This document shows, piece by piece, positions 35,560-45,590 of a stretch of DNA of 64,000 nt. A program made the position numbers and the translations under genes. The notes below the pieces were generated by a model. That model had not been told where the DNA came from. It did no database searches and was given only the letters and a program-made list of their open reading frames with translations. Source of the DNA: Hordeum vulgare subsp. vulgare (lineage: Eukaryota; Streptophyta; Magnoliopsida; Poales; Poaceae); the NCBI RefSeq assembly GCF_904849725.1, contig NC_058524.1, positions 354,389,823 through 354,453,822 on the forward strand, given 5' to 3'. Position 1 is the stretch's first letter; each line of letters begins with the position of its first letter.

Positions 35560-36663
35560 TTCTTCGGACTTGTAGAAGATTAATATGTCATCAATGAATA
35601 CGTCGACAAACTTATCCAGTTATTCCATGAAGACCTTGTTCATGAGGTACATGAAGTAAGCTGGGGAATTAGTCAACCCAAAAGACATGACGGTGCACTC
35701 GTATAGACCGTACTGGGTCACGAACGCAGTCTTGGGTAGGTCTTCAGGTTGGATCTTCCATTGGTAATATCCAGATCGGAGATCGATCTTGGAAAATACC
35801 TTGGCTCCATTTAACTGGTCAAACAAGTCTTCAATCTTGGGGAGTGGGTACTTGTTCTTGATCGTGACCTCATTAAGGGAACGGTAATTGACAAAGAGTG
35901 TGATAGTCCCATCCTTCTAAGACACGTGCAGAACAGGTGATTTCCAAGGTGATGCACTCGGACGAATGAATCCTTTCCTGAGTTGCTCATCCAGCTCCTT
36001 CTTCAGTTCTACTAGCTCTTCGGATCCCATCCCTGGTAGCTCATCAGGAAAGACGTTCGGGTACTCACAGACTATCGGCACTCGGTCCAGCTCTTCTCTC
36101 GACAGGTTGTTAACCTGCGGTACACGGGTGGATACTCGCTCAGAGACATACTTGACTTTGACCCCTTGGTCGCTCATCATGGTAATAGCCCTGTTGGCAT
36201 AGTCCAAGATGCTCTGGTGTTTGGCCAACCAATCCATGCCGAGAATTACTTCTAGGCCTTGAGACTTGATGACGATGAGATCTGTTGAGAAGGTTATCCA
36301 ATTGATGACAATCCCGAGTCCTCTACACCCTAGGTTGGTCCTTAACACTGCTACCGGGGTATGTACTGCAATTTGCCCGTTAAGCAGGGTAGGCTTCAAG
36401 CCATACTTTTCCCCAAATCTTTGGGTAACAAAAGAAGGTGAAGCACCACAATCAAACAATATTGTTGTTGGGGTGGAGTTGACGAGTAACGTACCCAGAA
36501 TGCAGTTCGGGTCTTCCTGCGCCTCTTCTGCGAAGATGTGGTTTATACGTCCCCTGCTGTGATACTGCTGATTGTGGGGTGCTTGGTTCCTTCCTAGTGC
36601 TATTTGCCCTTGATTTGGAACATTGGGGCGCGGTGCGTCGGGCTTCTTGTTTGGACACTGCAT
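35560..36663 (-). pseudogene. E6 protease and reverse transcriptase
   Basis: It opens after the zinc knuckle. The protease core reads TILFDCGASPSFVTQRFG (Asp at 36453-36451); the usual D-S-G is D-C-G, which should abolish activity. The frame runs to LRKGFIRPSASPW and stops at 35917-35919. RT then continues in frame with [33 protein letters not shown] and, after a TAA (35620-35622), the catalytic VFIDDILIF (about 35600-35575). The chromovirus signature is clear. Confidence 0.9.
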
Positions 36664-37523
36664 GGAATAGTGCCTAGTCTGTCCACATCCAAAACAGGTA
36701 ACTTGTGCTGGAAGGTTGGTCTTGACTCCACTGTTGTTCGGTGGGTTGAATGTTGGCTTGGTGTTGACTTGCTGCTGAGGCTGGTAGTTCTATCGAAATG
36801 TTGGAGACTTGTACTGTTGCTGCTGATAACTAGGTCTTGCTGGAGCTGACTGCCATGGGCATGGCTTCGTATTACTAGGTCCTCCAATACCCATCAGCTT
36901 GCGCTTACGCGTGTCGTCCATTGCACGACGCTTATCCTCCAACATAAGGGCCTTATTAACTAGATCGCTGAAGGTCCGACATTCACAAACAACCAGTTGA
37001 TACTGGAGTGACTCCTCCAATCCTTCCATAAAGTGTTCCACTTTAGCGGCCTCAGTGTTGACATCCTCTGGTGCATATCTAGACAAGAGGTTGAACTTCT
37101 GCAAATATTCCTTGATGCATCCAGTGCCTTGCCTTAGAGCTCGGAATTCCCGCTTCTTAATGGTCATCATTCTGGGAGGAATGTGAGCAGCACGGAATCC
37201 CTCCTTGAACATAGCCCAAGTGATGACCTACCCGGCTCGCATGATCTAGAATCCATCCCACCAAGATCTGGTTGTGCCCCCCGAGATAGTGAGAATCATA
37301 GAGGACTTTCTCACGATCATCAGTGCACTTGACCAGCGCAAGGAGGTCTTCGATAGTATGGATCCAGTCATCAGGATCCAATGGTTCAGTCATCTCTGTG
37401 AATATAGGTGGCGTAGTCCGCATAAACTCAGATAGAGTAGAGCGACTGTTGCCATTCCCATTCTGTGGCGAGTTGTTCACCAATACTTGAGCCAGATGCT
37501 GAATAGAGGCATTATTGGCTTGA
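36664..37523 (-). pseudogene. E6 gag, C-terminal part with zinc knuckle
   Basis: It resumes at RQANNASIQHLAQVLVNN after the E8 insertion. The capsid core TEMTEPLDPDDWIHTIEDLL follows, then a frameshift about 37230-37290, then MFKEGFRAAHIPPRMMTIKK, LQKFNLLSRYAPEDV and LMLEDKRRAMDDTRKRKLMG. A TAG lies at 36790-36792, and the frame continues to the CCHC knuckle CFGCGQTRHYSMQC (about 36690-36649). The order and motifs are those of chromovirus Gag. Confidence 0.9.
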
Positions 37524-37528
37524 CGTTC

Positions 37529-39016
37529 TGATACGTCTCCATCATATCTACTTTTCCAAAATCTTTTGTCCTTGTTTTGGACTCTAATTTGCATGATTTG
37601 AATGGAACTAACCCGGATTCACGCTGTTTTCAGCAGAATTGCCATGGTGTTGTTTTTGTGCAGAAATGAAAGTTCTCGGAACGTCCTGAAAATTTACGGA
37701 GAATATTTCTGGAAAATATGAAAAATACCTGCGCAAAGATCCACCGGAGGGGATGGGCCAGTGGGCCACAAGCCCTGTGGCCGTGGCCACCCCACTGGCC
37801 GCGGCCACCAGGCTTGTGGGGCCCACGTGGATCTACCGTCCCCAATTCCAGCACTATTTATTCCCTTTCGTCCTGGAAAAATAAGGAGAGAAGATTTCAT
37901 TGTGTTTCACGATCTAGAGGCGCCGCCATCCCCTGTTCTTCATCTGGTGGGCAGATCTAGAGTCCGTTTTGGGCTCCGGATCAAGGAGATCGTCGCCATC
38001 ATCATCATCAACCTTCTTCCCTCTCCAATTCCATGAAGCTCTTCATCGTTCGTGAGTAATCTATTCGTAGGCTCGCTGGGCGGTGATGAGTAGGATGAGA
38101 TCTATCATGTAATCGAGTTAGTTTTGACTGGGATTGATCCCAAGTATCCACTATGTTCTGAGATTGTTGCTACTACTACTTTTCCATGCTTAATGCTTGT
38201 CACTAGGACCCGAGTGCCATGATTTCAGATCTGAAATTATTATGTTGTCACCAATATATGTGTGTTTTAGATCCGATCTTGCAAGTTGTAGTTACCTACT
38301 ATGTGTTATGATCCGGCAACCCCGGAGTGACAATAACCAGAACCACTCCCGGTGATGACCATAGTTTGAGGAGTTCATGTGATCACCAAGTGCTAATGTG
38401 TTGGTCCAGTTCTTTATTAAAAGGAGAACCTTAATATCCCGTAGTATCCATTTGTTCTCCGCTGCCACGGGAGGGATGGACAATATGTCATGCAAGTTCT
38501 TTTCCCTAAGCACGTATGACTACACACGGAATGCATGCCTACATCACATTGACGAATGGGAGCTAGCCACATATCTCTCCGTGTTATAACTGTTGCATGA
38601 TGAATGTCATCCAACAAATCACCGATCCATTGCCTACGAGTTTGTTCCACTGCTATTGTTACTTGCTCTGCTGCTACTGCTGTAACTACTGCTGCTGCTA
38701 CTGTTACTTCCTGCTACTGTTACTTGCTTTGTCCTGCTGCTGCTGCCACTACTGTTGCTACTACTGTTACTTGCTATTGTTGTTACTTGCTACTGCTGCT
38801 ACTTGCTACTGCTGTCACTATTGTTGTTCCTTGCCACTGTTGTTACTCGTTACACTGCTACTACCTGCTACAATACTTCTCTGGTGCCATTGGTACAACA
38901 GTTAGGAATAGTCTGCCTCGTCAACAGATCGTTTCTGGCACCGTTGCTATCATACTACCTTTGGTGCTTATATCCTGCTTGAAGATACTAATCTTTCAGG
39001 TGTGGTTGAGCCGACA
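37529..39016 (+). repeat. E8 5' LTR (by match to the 3' LTR)
   Basis: It matches 45591-47065. GC-rich U3 lies at 37740-37830, a TATTTATT promoter-like site at 37854 and a CTG/CTA-rich U5 at about 38640-38880. The following 118 bases (39017 to about 39134) still resemble the last part of the E1 LTR, so the true family LTR end may be further right than this copy's 3' LTR suggests. Confidence 0.88.
38640..38880 (+). repeat. CTG/CTA/TTA-rich degenerate triplet tract
   Basis: Mixed TGCTGC, TGCTAC and TGTTAC triplets. The matching tract in the 3' LTR (46727-46921) is shorter by a few units, so length changed after insertion. The related tract in E1 (3820-3960, opposite strand) is shorter still. 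Confidence 0.8.
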
Positions 39017-39177
39017 CCTCAACTGCTAATACTAGAGAATATCCTTTCACTCCCATCGTGTTGAACCAACAAATTTGGGTGTAATACTCTACCCTCAAAA
39101 ACTGCCGCGATCCCACACGCTGGTGGGCCATTGCAAGACAATTGCTAATTGTTGAGCAACTGGAAGCAGTTCTTTTC

Positions 39178-39267
39178 TCGTGCCATTGCCGGGGACTGCT
39201 AGCAGCTCTTTTCTGGCGCCGTTGCCAGGGACTGCTAGCAGCTCTTTTCTAGCGCCGTTGCCGGGGA
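39178..39267 (+). other. E8 triplicated primer-binding site
   Basis: Three tandem units of exactly 36 bp each contain a tRNA-Asp-type primer site: 39178-39195 (about 14/18), 39214-39231 (17/18) and 39250-39267 (17/18). The shared context is CTGCTAGCAGCTCTTTTCT. The nearest copy is 161 nt from the LTR edge at 39016, against 10-11 nt in E1, E2 and E7. Confidence 0.8.
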
Positions 39268-39318
39268 GAAGATAGCTATATTCTCTGAGTCACTTGGGAT
39301 TTATATCTGCTGATCACT

Positions 39319-42095
39319 ATGAAGAATCTGGAAGATCCAACAACCAAAGTCTTGCCCTCAACTACGAGGGGAGGTAAGGAACTGCCATCTAGCTCTGCAC
39401 TTGATTCACCTTCAGTTATGACTAAGTTTGCGACACCACCTCATGCTAGAAATCTTGATATGTCCCCTGTGCTTGATGATGCTTATGATGCTACTATGCT
39501 TAATACTTCCTTGCCTGATGATGCTAGAGATGCTATTTTGCCTGATGATGCTATGCTTGATACTACTGGAGATAGTACTTTGCCTGATATACCACTAGGG
39601 GTATTCCTTGATGCTCATATTCCTAGAGTTACTGCCAATGCTCGTGATGCTTCTGAAACTGCCGATACTATTGAGATAGAACCTACTTTTGCTCCTTCTA
39701 GATCTAGCTCTCCTAGATATGAATTGCCTAATATACTTGAGGGTTATGTTATGGAGGGAGAGATAGCTGAGGATCTTCTTGTGTGTAAGGATGCCTATGA
39801 CGCTGAGAAATTACTTCTCAAGTGGAAGGAAAATTCTCTGAAAGCTAGGATGAAATACGACCCGAAGTTTGCCACTTCACCTATCTTTATCACCGATGAG
39901 GATTATGAATTCTCTGTCGACCCTGAGATAATCTCTCTAGTCGAATCTGATCCTTTCCACGGTTATGAGTCTGAGACGGTCGTAGCCCATCTTACCAAAC
40001 TACACGATATAGCCACCCTTTTCACTAGTGAGGAGAAGATCCGCTACTACTATATCCTTAAGCAGTTTCCTTTCTCACTAAAGGATGACGCTAAAGCCTG
40101 GTTCACTTCTCTTGCTCCTGGATGTGTGAGTAGTCCCCATGATATGGTCTATTACATCTGTGAGAAATATATCCCTGCCCATGAGAAGCAAGCTACCTTG
40201 CAGGAAATTTACAACTTTGCTCAACTCAAAGAAGAGAGTCTCCCACAAGCTTGGGGGAGGCTCATCCAGCTACAGAATGCTTTGCCTGATCACCCTCTTA
40301 AGAAGAACGAGATACTTGATATCTTCTATAACGGACTTACCGATGCTTCTACCACCTAGATAGTTGTGTCGGTTGTGTTTTTAGGGAACGAACTGTAGAA
40401 CAAGTTGAGATTCTACTGAATAACATCTTGATCAACGATAATGCTTCGACTATCCCCGAACCACCTCCTAAGCCAACTCCTATGAAAAGTGGTATTCTAT
40501 TCCTCAGTCCCGAAGATATGCAAGAAGCCAATAAATCTATGCAAGAGAAAGGCATTAAATCTGAAGATGTCAAAAATCTACCACCTATCGAAGAGATCCA
40601 TGGTCTCGATAACCCGATACAAGTAGTAGAGGTGAATTCTCTGCGTAGATTCAATGAGAGTGATATTCCTTTTGACAAACCTGCTAGCCTATGCCTTGAT
40701 GAATTTGACAACTTTGTTGCCAAACAACAGAGTTTCAATGATTATGTTAGCAGACAATTGGAACAAAGTACTCATATGCTTAGTCATTTAAGTGCTTGTG
40801 TAGACAGAAATGCCAATGATCTGAATCTTCTGAGTAAACATGCCTCTATGGTTACTACTCAGGTAGAACAAGTACTTAAAGCTCAAAATGACTTGCTCAA
40901 TGAGTTGAATGACAATTCCGTCAGAGTCGTTACTAGAGGAGGCAAAATGACTCAGGAACCTTTGTATCCTAAAGGCCATCCTAAGAAAATTGATCAAGAT
41001 TCTCAAGGAATTAATGCTGATACACCCAGTCATCCTAAGAAGAAGAAGAAGGATGATGGAAACCTACATGTCAGTTCACCAAATACTATCACACCTGAAG
41101 AACCAAATGATATTTCTACGTCTGATGCAGAAACACAATCTGGTGATGAACATGAACCTGGTGACAATATGGACAGCGATATTCATAATAATGCTCAACC
41201 TAGCAATGATAAGGATGTGGAGATTGAACCTAAGGTTAATCCTGATAACCCACAACCTAAGAGATACGATAAGAATGACTTCACTGCTAGGAAGCATGGT
41301 AAAAAAATGGAGCCATGGGTTCAGAGACCCATGCCCTTTCCTCCTAAGCCATCCAAGAAAAAGTATGATGACGATTTTGAGCGCTTTATTGAAATGTTGA
41401 GACCCCTCTTTCTGCAGATGCGGTTAATTGATATGCTCAAAATGTCTCCATATGCCAAGTACATGAAAGATATCGTGACTAATAAACGGAAGATACCAGA
41501 TCTTGAGATCTCTACCATGCTTGCCAATTACACTTTCAAAGGTGGAACTCCTAAGAAACTTGGTGATCCCGGAGTGTCCACTATACCTTGCTCCATTAAA
41601 GGAAACTATGTAAGAACTGCCTTATGTGACCTTGCAGCCGGTGTTAGTGTTATGCCTCTCTCTCTTTATCGTAGACTTGAACTGGATAAGTTGATACCCA
41701 CTGAAATTTCTCTGCAAATGGCCGACAAATCAACTGCTTTCCCTGTCGGCATTTGCGAGGATGTGCCTGTTGTGGTTGCTAACGTTACTATCTTAACGGA
41801 CTTTGTTGTCCTAGATATTCCTGAGGATGATGCCATGGAGATCATTCTTGGAAGACCGTTCTTAAACACCGCAAGGGCTGTTATAGATTGCAGCAAAGGC
41901 AATGTCACCTTCCATGTCAACGGTAATGAGCATACAGTGCACTTTCCGAAGAAACGATATCAAGTACATTGCATCAATGCTATCGAAAAAACTTCATCGA
42001 TTCTTATTGGGAGCTTAAAATGCCCTGTTCCTCATGTTAAGACGAAGTATGATTTGCTTGTTGGGGAGATTCATATCCCCATTGAGGTGACTTAG
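39319..42095 (+). pseudogene. E8 gag-protease, one frameshift
   Basis: The ATG at 39319 follows the primer repeats by about 50 bases. The first frame (346 codons) carries DDAMLD/DDAYD-type acidic repeats, then the Gag core FHGYESETVVAHLTKLHDIA, FPFSLKDDAKAWF, KYIPAHEKQATLQEIYNFAQ and LPQAWGRLIQL. A small deletion after LTDAS (about 40350) leads to TAG (40357-40359). The second frame is open from before 40428 to the stop at 42093-42095. It has LNELNDNSVRVVTRGGKMTQ, an acidic linker, AKYMKDIVTNKRKIPDLEIS and the protease motif DLAAGVSVMPLSLY (Asp codon 41628). It then runs through IILGRPFLNTARAVIDC to HIPIEVT. Apart from the shift it is one ORF of about 925 codons, far better kept than E1. The DLAAG protease motif is shared with E1. 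Confidence 0.9.
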
Positions 42096-42254
42096 TGGAT
42101 ATTCCACAATTCTCTGTTTCCTTTTGCGATTCAAAAAAGTTTTGTCATGAGGATTTGATCAAACCCATTGACGGATTTCTTTTGATGACCATGAAATGGA
42201 TGAATCAAGGAGTCACATACCTCTATTTTAAGCTTTCACTTTCTGTTGCTTAGA
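42096..42254 (+). other. E8 spacer between protease and internal promoter block
   Basis: No gene is supported here. RT, RNase H and integrase would be expected after the protease but are absent, as in E1. Confidence 0.7.
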
Positions 42255-42648
42255 AGGAAAATGATAGATTTAGTATTAGTTTTTCCTGTTTTCTGTTTTA
42301 GCGTCCCGGAGAAAAGTACCCTGAAAATAAAAGTTCTCCGATGGTCCTGAAAATCAAATATGATTTTTTCTAGATTTTTTGAAAAATACTAGGACTGAGA
42401 GCTGGCCTGGGGGCCACACCAGAGGGCCACAAGCCCTATGGCCGCGGCCTCCCCCCCTGACCGCGGCTACCATACTTGTGGGGCCCACAGGGACCCCCTC
42501 CACTCATTCTAGCTCCCATCCCCTTCTTCTACCTCCAGAAAAAATCGTTTCGCAGCTCAAACCCGTGTTCTTGCTCATCTGGTTGTGATTTTCAGTCTCC
42601 TTGCTCAAAGCACCATTCTCCGAACCGTTTTGGGGAAATTACTCCTTG
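42255..42648 (+). promoter_or_regulatory. E8 internal LTR-promoter-like block
   Basis: It resembles the E8 LTR part 37640-37900 in order: AAAGTTCTC and CCTGAAAAT segments, GAAAAATAC, GGGCCACAAGCCC, GGCCGCGGCC-type GC-rich repeat, CTTGTGGGGCCCAC, then a CTCCAGAAAAAAT leader. A donor-like GTAAGT follows at 42649. I see no strong TATA box. A second promoter for ORF2 is inferred from similarity and placement. Confidence 0.6.
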
Positions 42649-42870
42649 GTAAGTGACTCCTCCATTGGTCCAATTAGTTTCTACTCTAGTTCTTTATCCT
42701 TCGCGTATTCTTGCTACCTTGGTGACCCTGTTCTTGAGCTTGAAATGTTGATTTTAGCTGGTCCCAAGTACTTTTAGCGCGTGATATGGTCTCTAGGCAC
42801 TAGTAGGAGTAGTTGCTACAAGGTGTGGTTGGTCTTTATTAACTTTTCTCTTTAACTTCAAAAATTTCAG
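42649..42870 (+). other. E8 candidate leader intron (GT-AG, 222 nt)
   Basis: CCTTG|GTAAGT at 42649 and a T-rich stretch ending ATTTCAG| at 42870, 12 bases before the ORF2 ATG. E1 has the same donor and acceptor spacing (219 nt). Conservation of both splice signals between two diverged copies supports real splicing, though no transcript is seen here. Confidence 0.55.
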
Positions 42871-42882
42871 CAAAAAGAAATT

Positions 42883-43697
42883 ATGTTCAGGAGGAAGTTT
42901 CATGGTGGTTCCTCAAGTAAGAAGGGTCCCCGTCTTTCTATTCGGGAGCCCGATCCTTATCAACTAAGGGACGCACGGGTACAACCATGTGAATGGCCTT
43001 CCAATGAGTTCATGATCGAAGCAGGCTTCAAGGATGAGTTTGATGCACTTGTTCGCAATGTCGGGTTAGAAGAATTCCTCTCAGATTAATGTGAACAGTA
43101 TGTTATGCTCACGGCCTCTTTCGTGCGTAGCTTTAAATTTTCAGTTGGCCATGACTCATCCATACTGTTTGATCTGTATGATAAATCCTACACCATGGAT
43201 TTGGAGGATTTCAATAGGATTTGCAAGATACCCGATGGGGGTAGTCTTAATGATCCTACTAAGTCTTCGGTTAGAAATTTTGTCTGTAGTATAACTGGGG
43301 ATTTCTTTGGCGGCATCTATGCCACTCGCATAGCAAATTTTCTTGGAGTACCCATCCGCGCAGGAGATCCCCCGCTCCATACAGCTTTCCTTGACCGCGT
43401 AGCTATGACACGCTACTAGTTCCTTGAGAGGGATGATGAATCCCTCCTATACCGATTGATATTTAACCGACATCGTATTTTCCATATTACCCTTCCTGCT
43501 CCTGCTTTCTTTGACTTTCAGGTAAAATGGAGATACTACATAACCAGAGGAGAGGCAAAGGAGTATGAGAGGGAGGCGACGGCTGCTCGTCTCTGTGAGG
43601 CAGCTATTCAGGCAGTGGCTGCAGCGCTCCCGTATAACCTTGATTATGATTTTGGGTTTCGCCAGGACCGTCCTTGGGAGCACGTGTTTGCACCAAC
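42883..43697 (+). pseudogene. E8 ORF2: accessory protein, ATHILA ORF-like
   Basis: The ATG at 42883 starts MFRRKFHGGSSSKKGPRLSI, then NEFMIEAGFKDEFDALVRNV. A TAA (43087-43089) interrupts; the same frame continues CEQYVMLTASFVRSFKFSVG, LFDLYDKSYTMDLEDFNRIC, ITGDFFGGIYATRIANFLGV, a TAG (43417-43419), then FLERDDESLLYRLIFNRHRI and KWRYYITRGEAKEYEREATA. It ends in similarity about DFGFRQDRPWE (43680). Both stops are single-base changes. The pattern of an N-terminal basic stretch followed by a conserved L-D-E-F-N-like segment recalls the uncharacterised ORF of Athila-type elements (from memory, moderate). It carries no membrane segment. Function unknown; the separate promoter block and intron suggest a spliced subgenomic-type transcript. 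Confidence 0.6.
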
Positions 43698-45576
43698 TTT
43701 ACATTCATGCTTATGCTTTCACTTTGTTAGTCGGTGTTTACACTTTGCCACTCTATTATCCATGCTAGTTTATTTTCGTTTTCTTGTTTTCTTGTTTTGT
43801 GTCCTCTTGAGAAAACCCAAAAATATTTTCCTTTCTTCTTTTGCTTGTTGGGAGCTTTCCCGTGTAAATATTTTTCTTTTTCTTTGAGTCGAGGTAGAAC
43901 ACCATGGTTACAATGTTTAGTGGATCTCGCATGCATACCTGTTCATTTGTTAAAGAGCCATATTACTTTGTCTTCTCCTTTGTGTTTGCCTGCAGATTCA
44001 GCTTAGTCCAATGCACGAGCACTCTTATTATTGTTCACATCGTTCGATCGTGCAAGTGAAAGGCAATAATGATGATATATGATGAAGTGACTGAGACTGA
44101 AAAGCTGGTATGAATTCTATCTATTTTGTTTTTGTAAATATGACTAGCTTGTCGTCCCAGATTCAGCTCTGTTGAGAGAGAACCATGTTTGCAATGACAA
44201 CTTAGAGATCATAGTTTCTGATGCCATGCTTAATTAGCTAGGAGCTTATAATGGTTTGTCTTGAATGCCAACAAAGATTTTGAGATGACTATGATGTAGT
44301 ATGATAGGATGGTATTCTCCTTTGAATGACTCAAGTGGCTTGACTTGGCACATGTTCATGCATGTAGTTGAAACAAAATCAACATAGCCTCTATGATGTT
44401 CGTGTTCATGGTGATTTATATCCTGCTCATGCTTGCACTCAATGTTAGTCAAACTCATTGCATCTTGATGACTATTGTCGCTCTCTAGTTGGTCGCTTCC
44501 CAGTCTTTTGCTAGCCTTCACTTGTACTAACCGGAATACTGCTTGTGCATCCACTTCCATAAACCCAAAAGTGTTTCCATGAGAGTCCAGCATACCTACC
44601 TATTTGCGGTATCTACCTGCCGTTCCAAGTAAATTTGCATGTGCCATTCTCTAAACCTTCAAGAAATAATCTGTTTTGCATGCTTGAACCGCTCATGTGG
44701 TGACAGGGGGCTATTGGTATCTTCCATATTAGGTGTGTTATCCTCGACTTGTGTTTATTCGGTGTCATTCACGAGAAAGGGGCCGGTAATTGGAATGCCC
44801 AGTTCCACGCTTAAATCAAAAACATAACTGTAAAACAAGACTCCCCCCGGATTGATGTTAGTATGGACGGTACCTGAGGATTCGGCTAGCCGTGGAGTGT
44901 GATTGATTGGTGGTGAGGGAGTTAAAACATTACTTTTGTGTTTGGGAACCGCCTATAGCATGAATAGCATGGAAGATATTGAGAACTCTTGGTCATTGCG
45001 TTGACAATGAAAGCATGCCACCCAAAATTATTATCTCTGTTTTCAAAGCTTAAGCTCTGGCACCTCTACAAATCAATGCTTCCCTCTGCGAAGGGCATGT
45101 CTATTTATTTTCCTGTTGAGTCATCCTCTTCTTATATAAGCACCAACTGGAGAGCACCTCCGTCATTTTTATGCTTTGCTTTTGATTGATATTGAGTATA
45201 ACTATGACTGGATCTTCGTTGCTATGAATTACAATGTTTAGTCAGCCCTTGATCTTTGAAAGTGCTCTGCATTTATGTTTTGTGGTCTCAGAAAGAGCTA
45301 GCGAGATACCACCTATTCATATTGCTTCATGCTTGTTTTAATTGAATTGTTGGTATCTGAAACTCATAATTATTTGCTCGCTAGCTGATTATGCCATTGA
45401 TATTAGTTTACCGTGAGACCTTTGTGTCATTTGCTTATGTGGTTAACTTGTGATCTTGCTGAAATTCTGGTTATGAATTAGACATAGTTGCAACAACAAG
45501 ATCAAACAGAGGTTGTCAAAGTTTTTCTTTCTCTTTCTGTTTGTCAACTGAGTTGCTTGACGACAAGCAAGGTTTT
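43698..45576 (+). other. E8 3' non-coding region
   Basis: About 1.9 kb between ORF2 and the polypurine tract. Random frames of up to about 115 codons occur on both strands, without recognisable motifs. I see nothing else in it. Confidence 0.6.
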
Positions 45577-45590
45577 AAGCTTGGGGAAGT
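45577..45590 (+). other. E8 polypurine tract
   Basis: AAGCTTGGGGAAGT lies directly before the 3' LTR start TGATACG at 45591. It primes plus-strand synthesis in the LTR retrotransposon cycle. Confidence 0.8.

Noticed and set aside
38597..39029. Cys/Tyr/Leu-rich ORFs in the E8 LTRs (also 46658-47102)
   Set aside because: They are translations of the CTG/CTA triplet tract in U5.
43456..43887. Treating the end of E8 ORF2 past 43697 (hydrophobic stretch FRFLVFLFCVLL) as a membrane anchor of an env protein
   Set aside because: Composition changes abruptly to T-rich non-coding sequence after RPWE; no signal peptide and two upstream stops.
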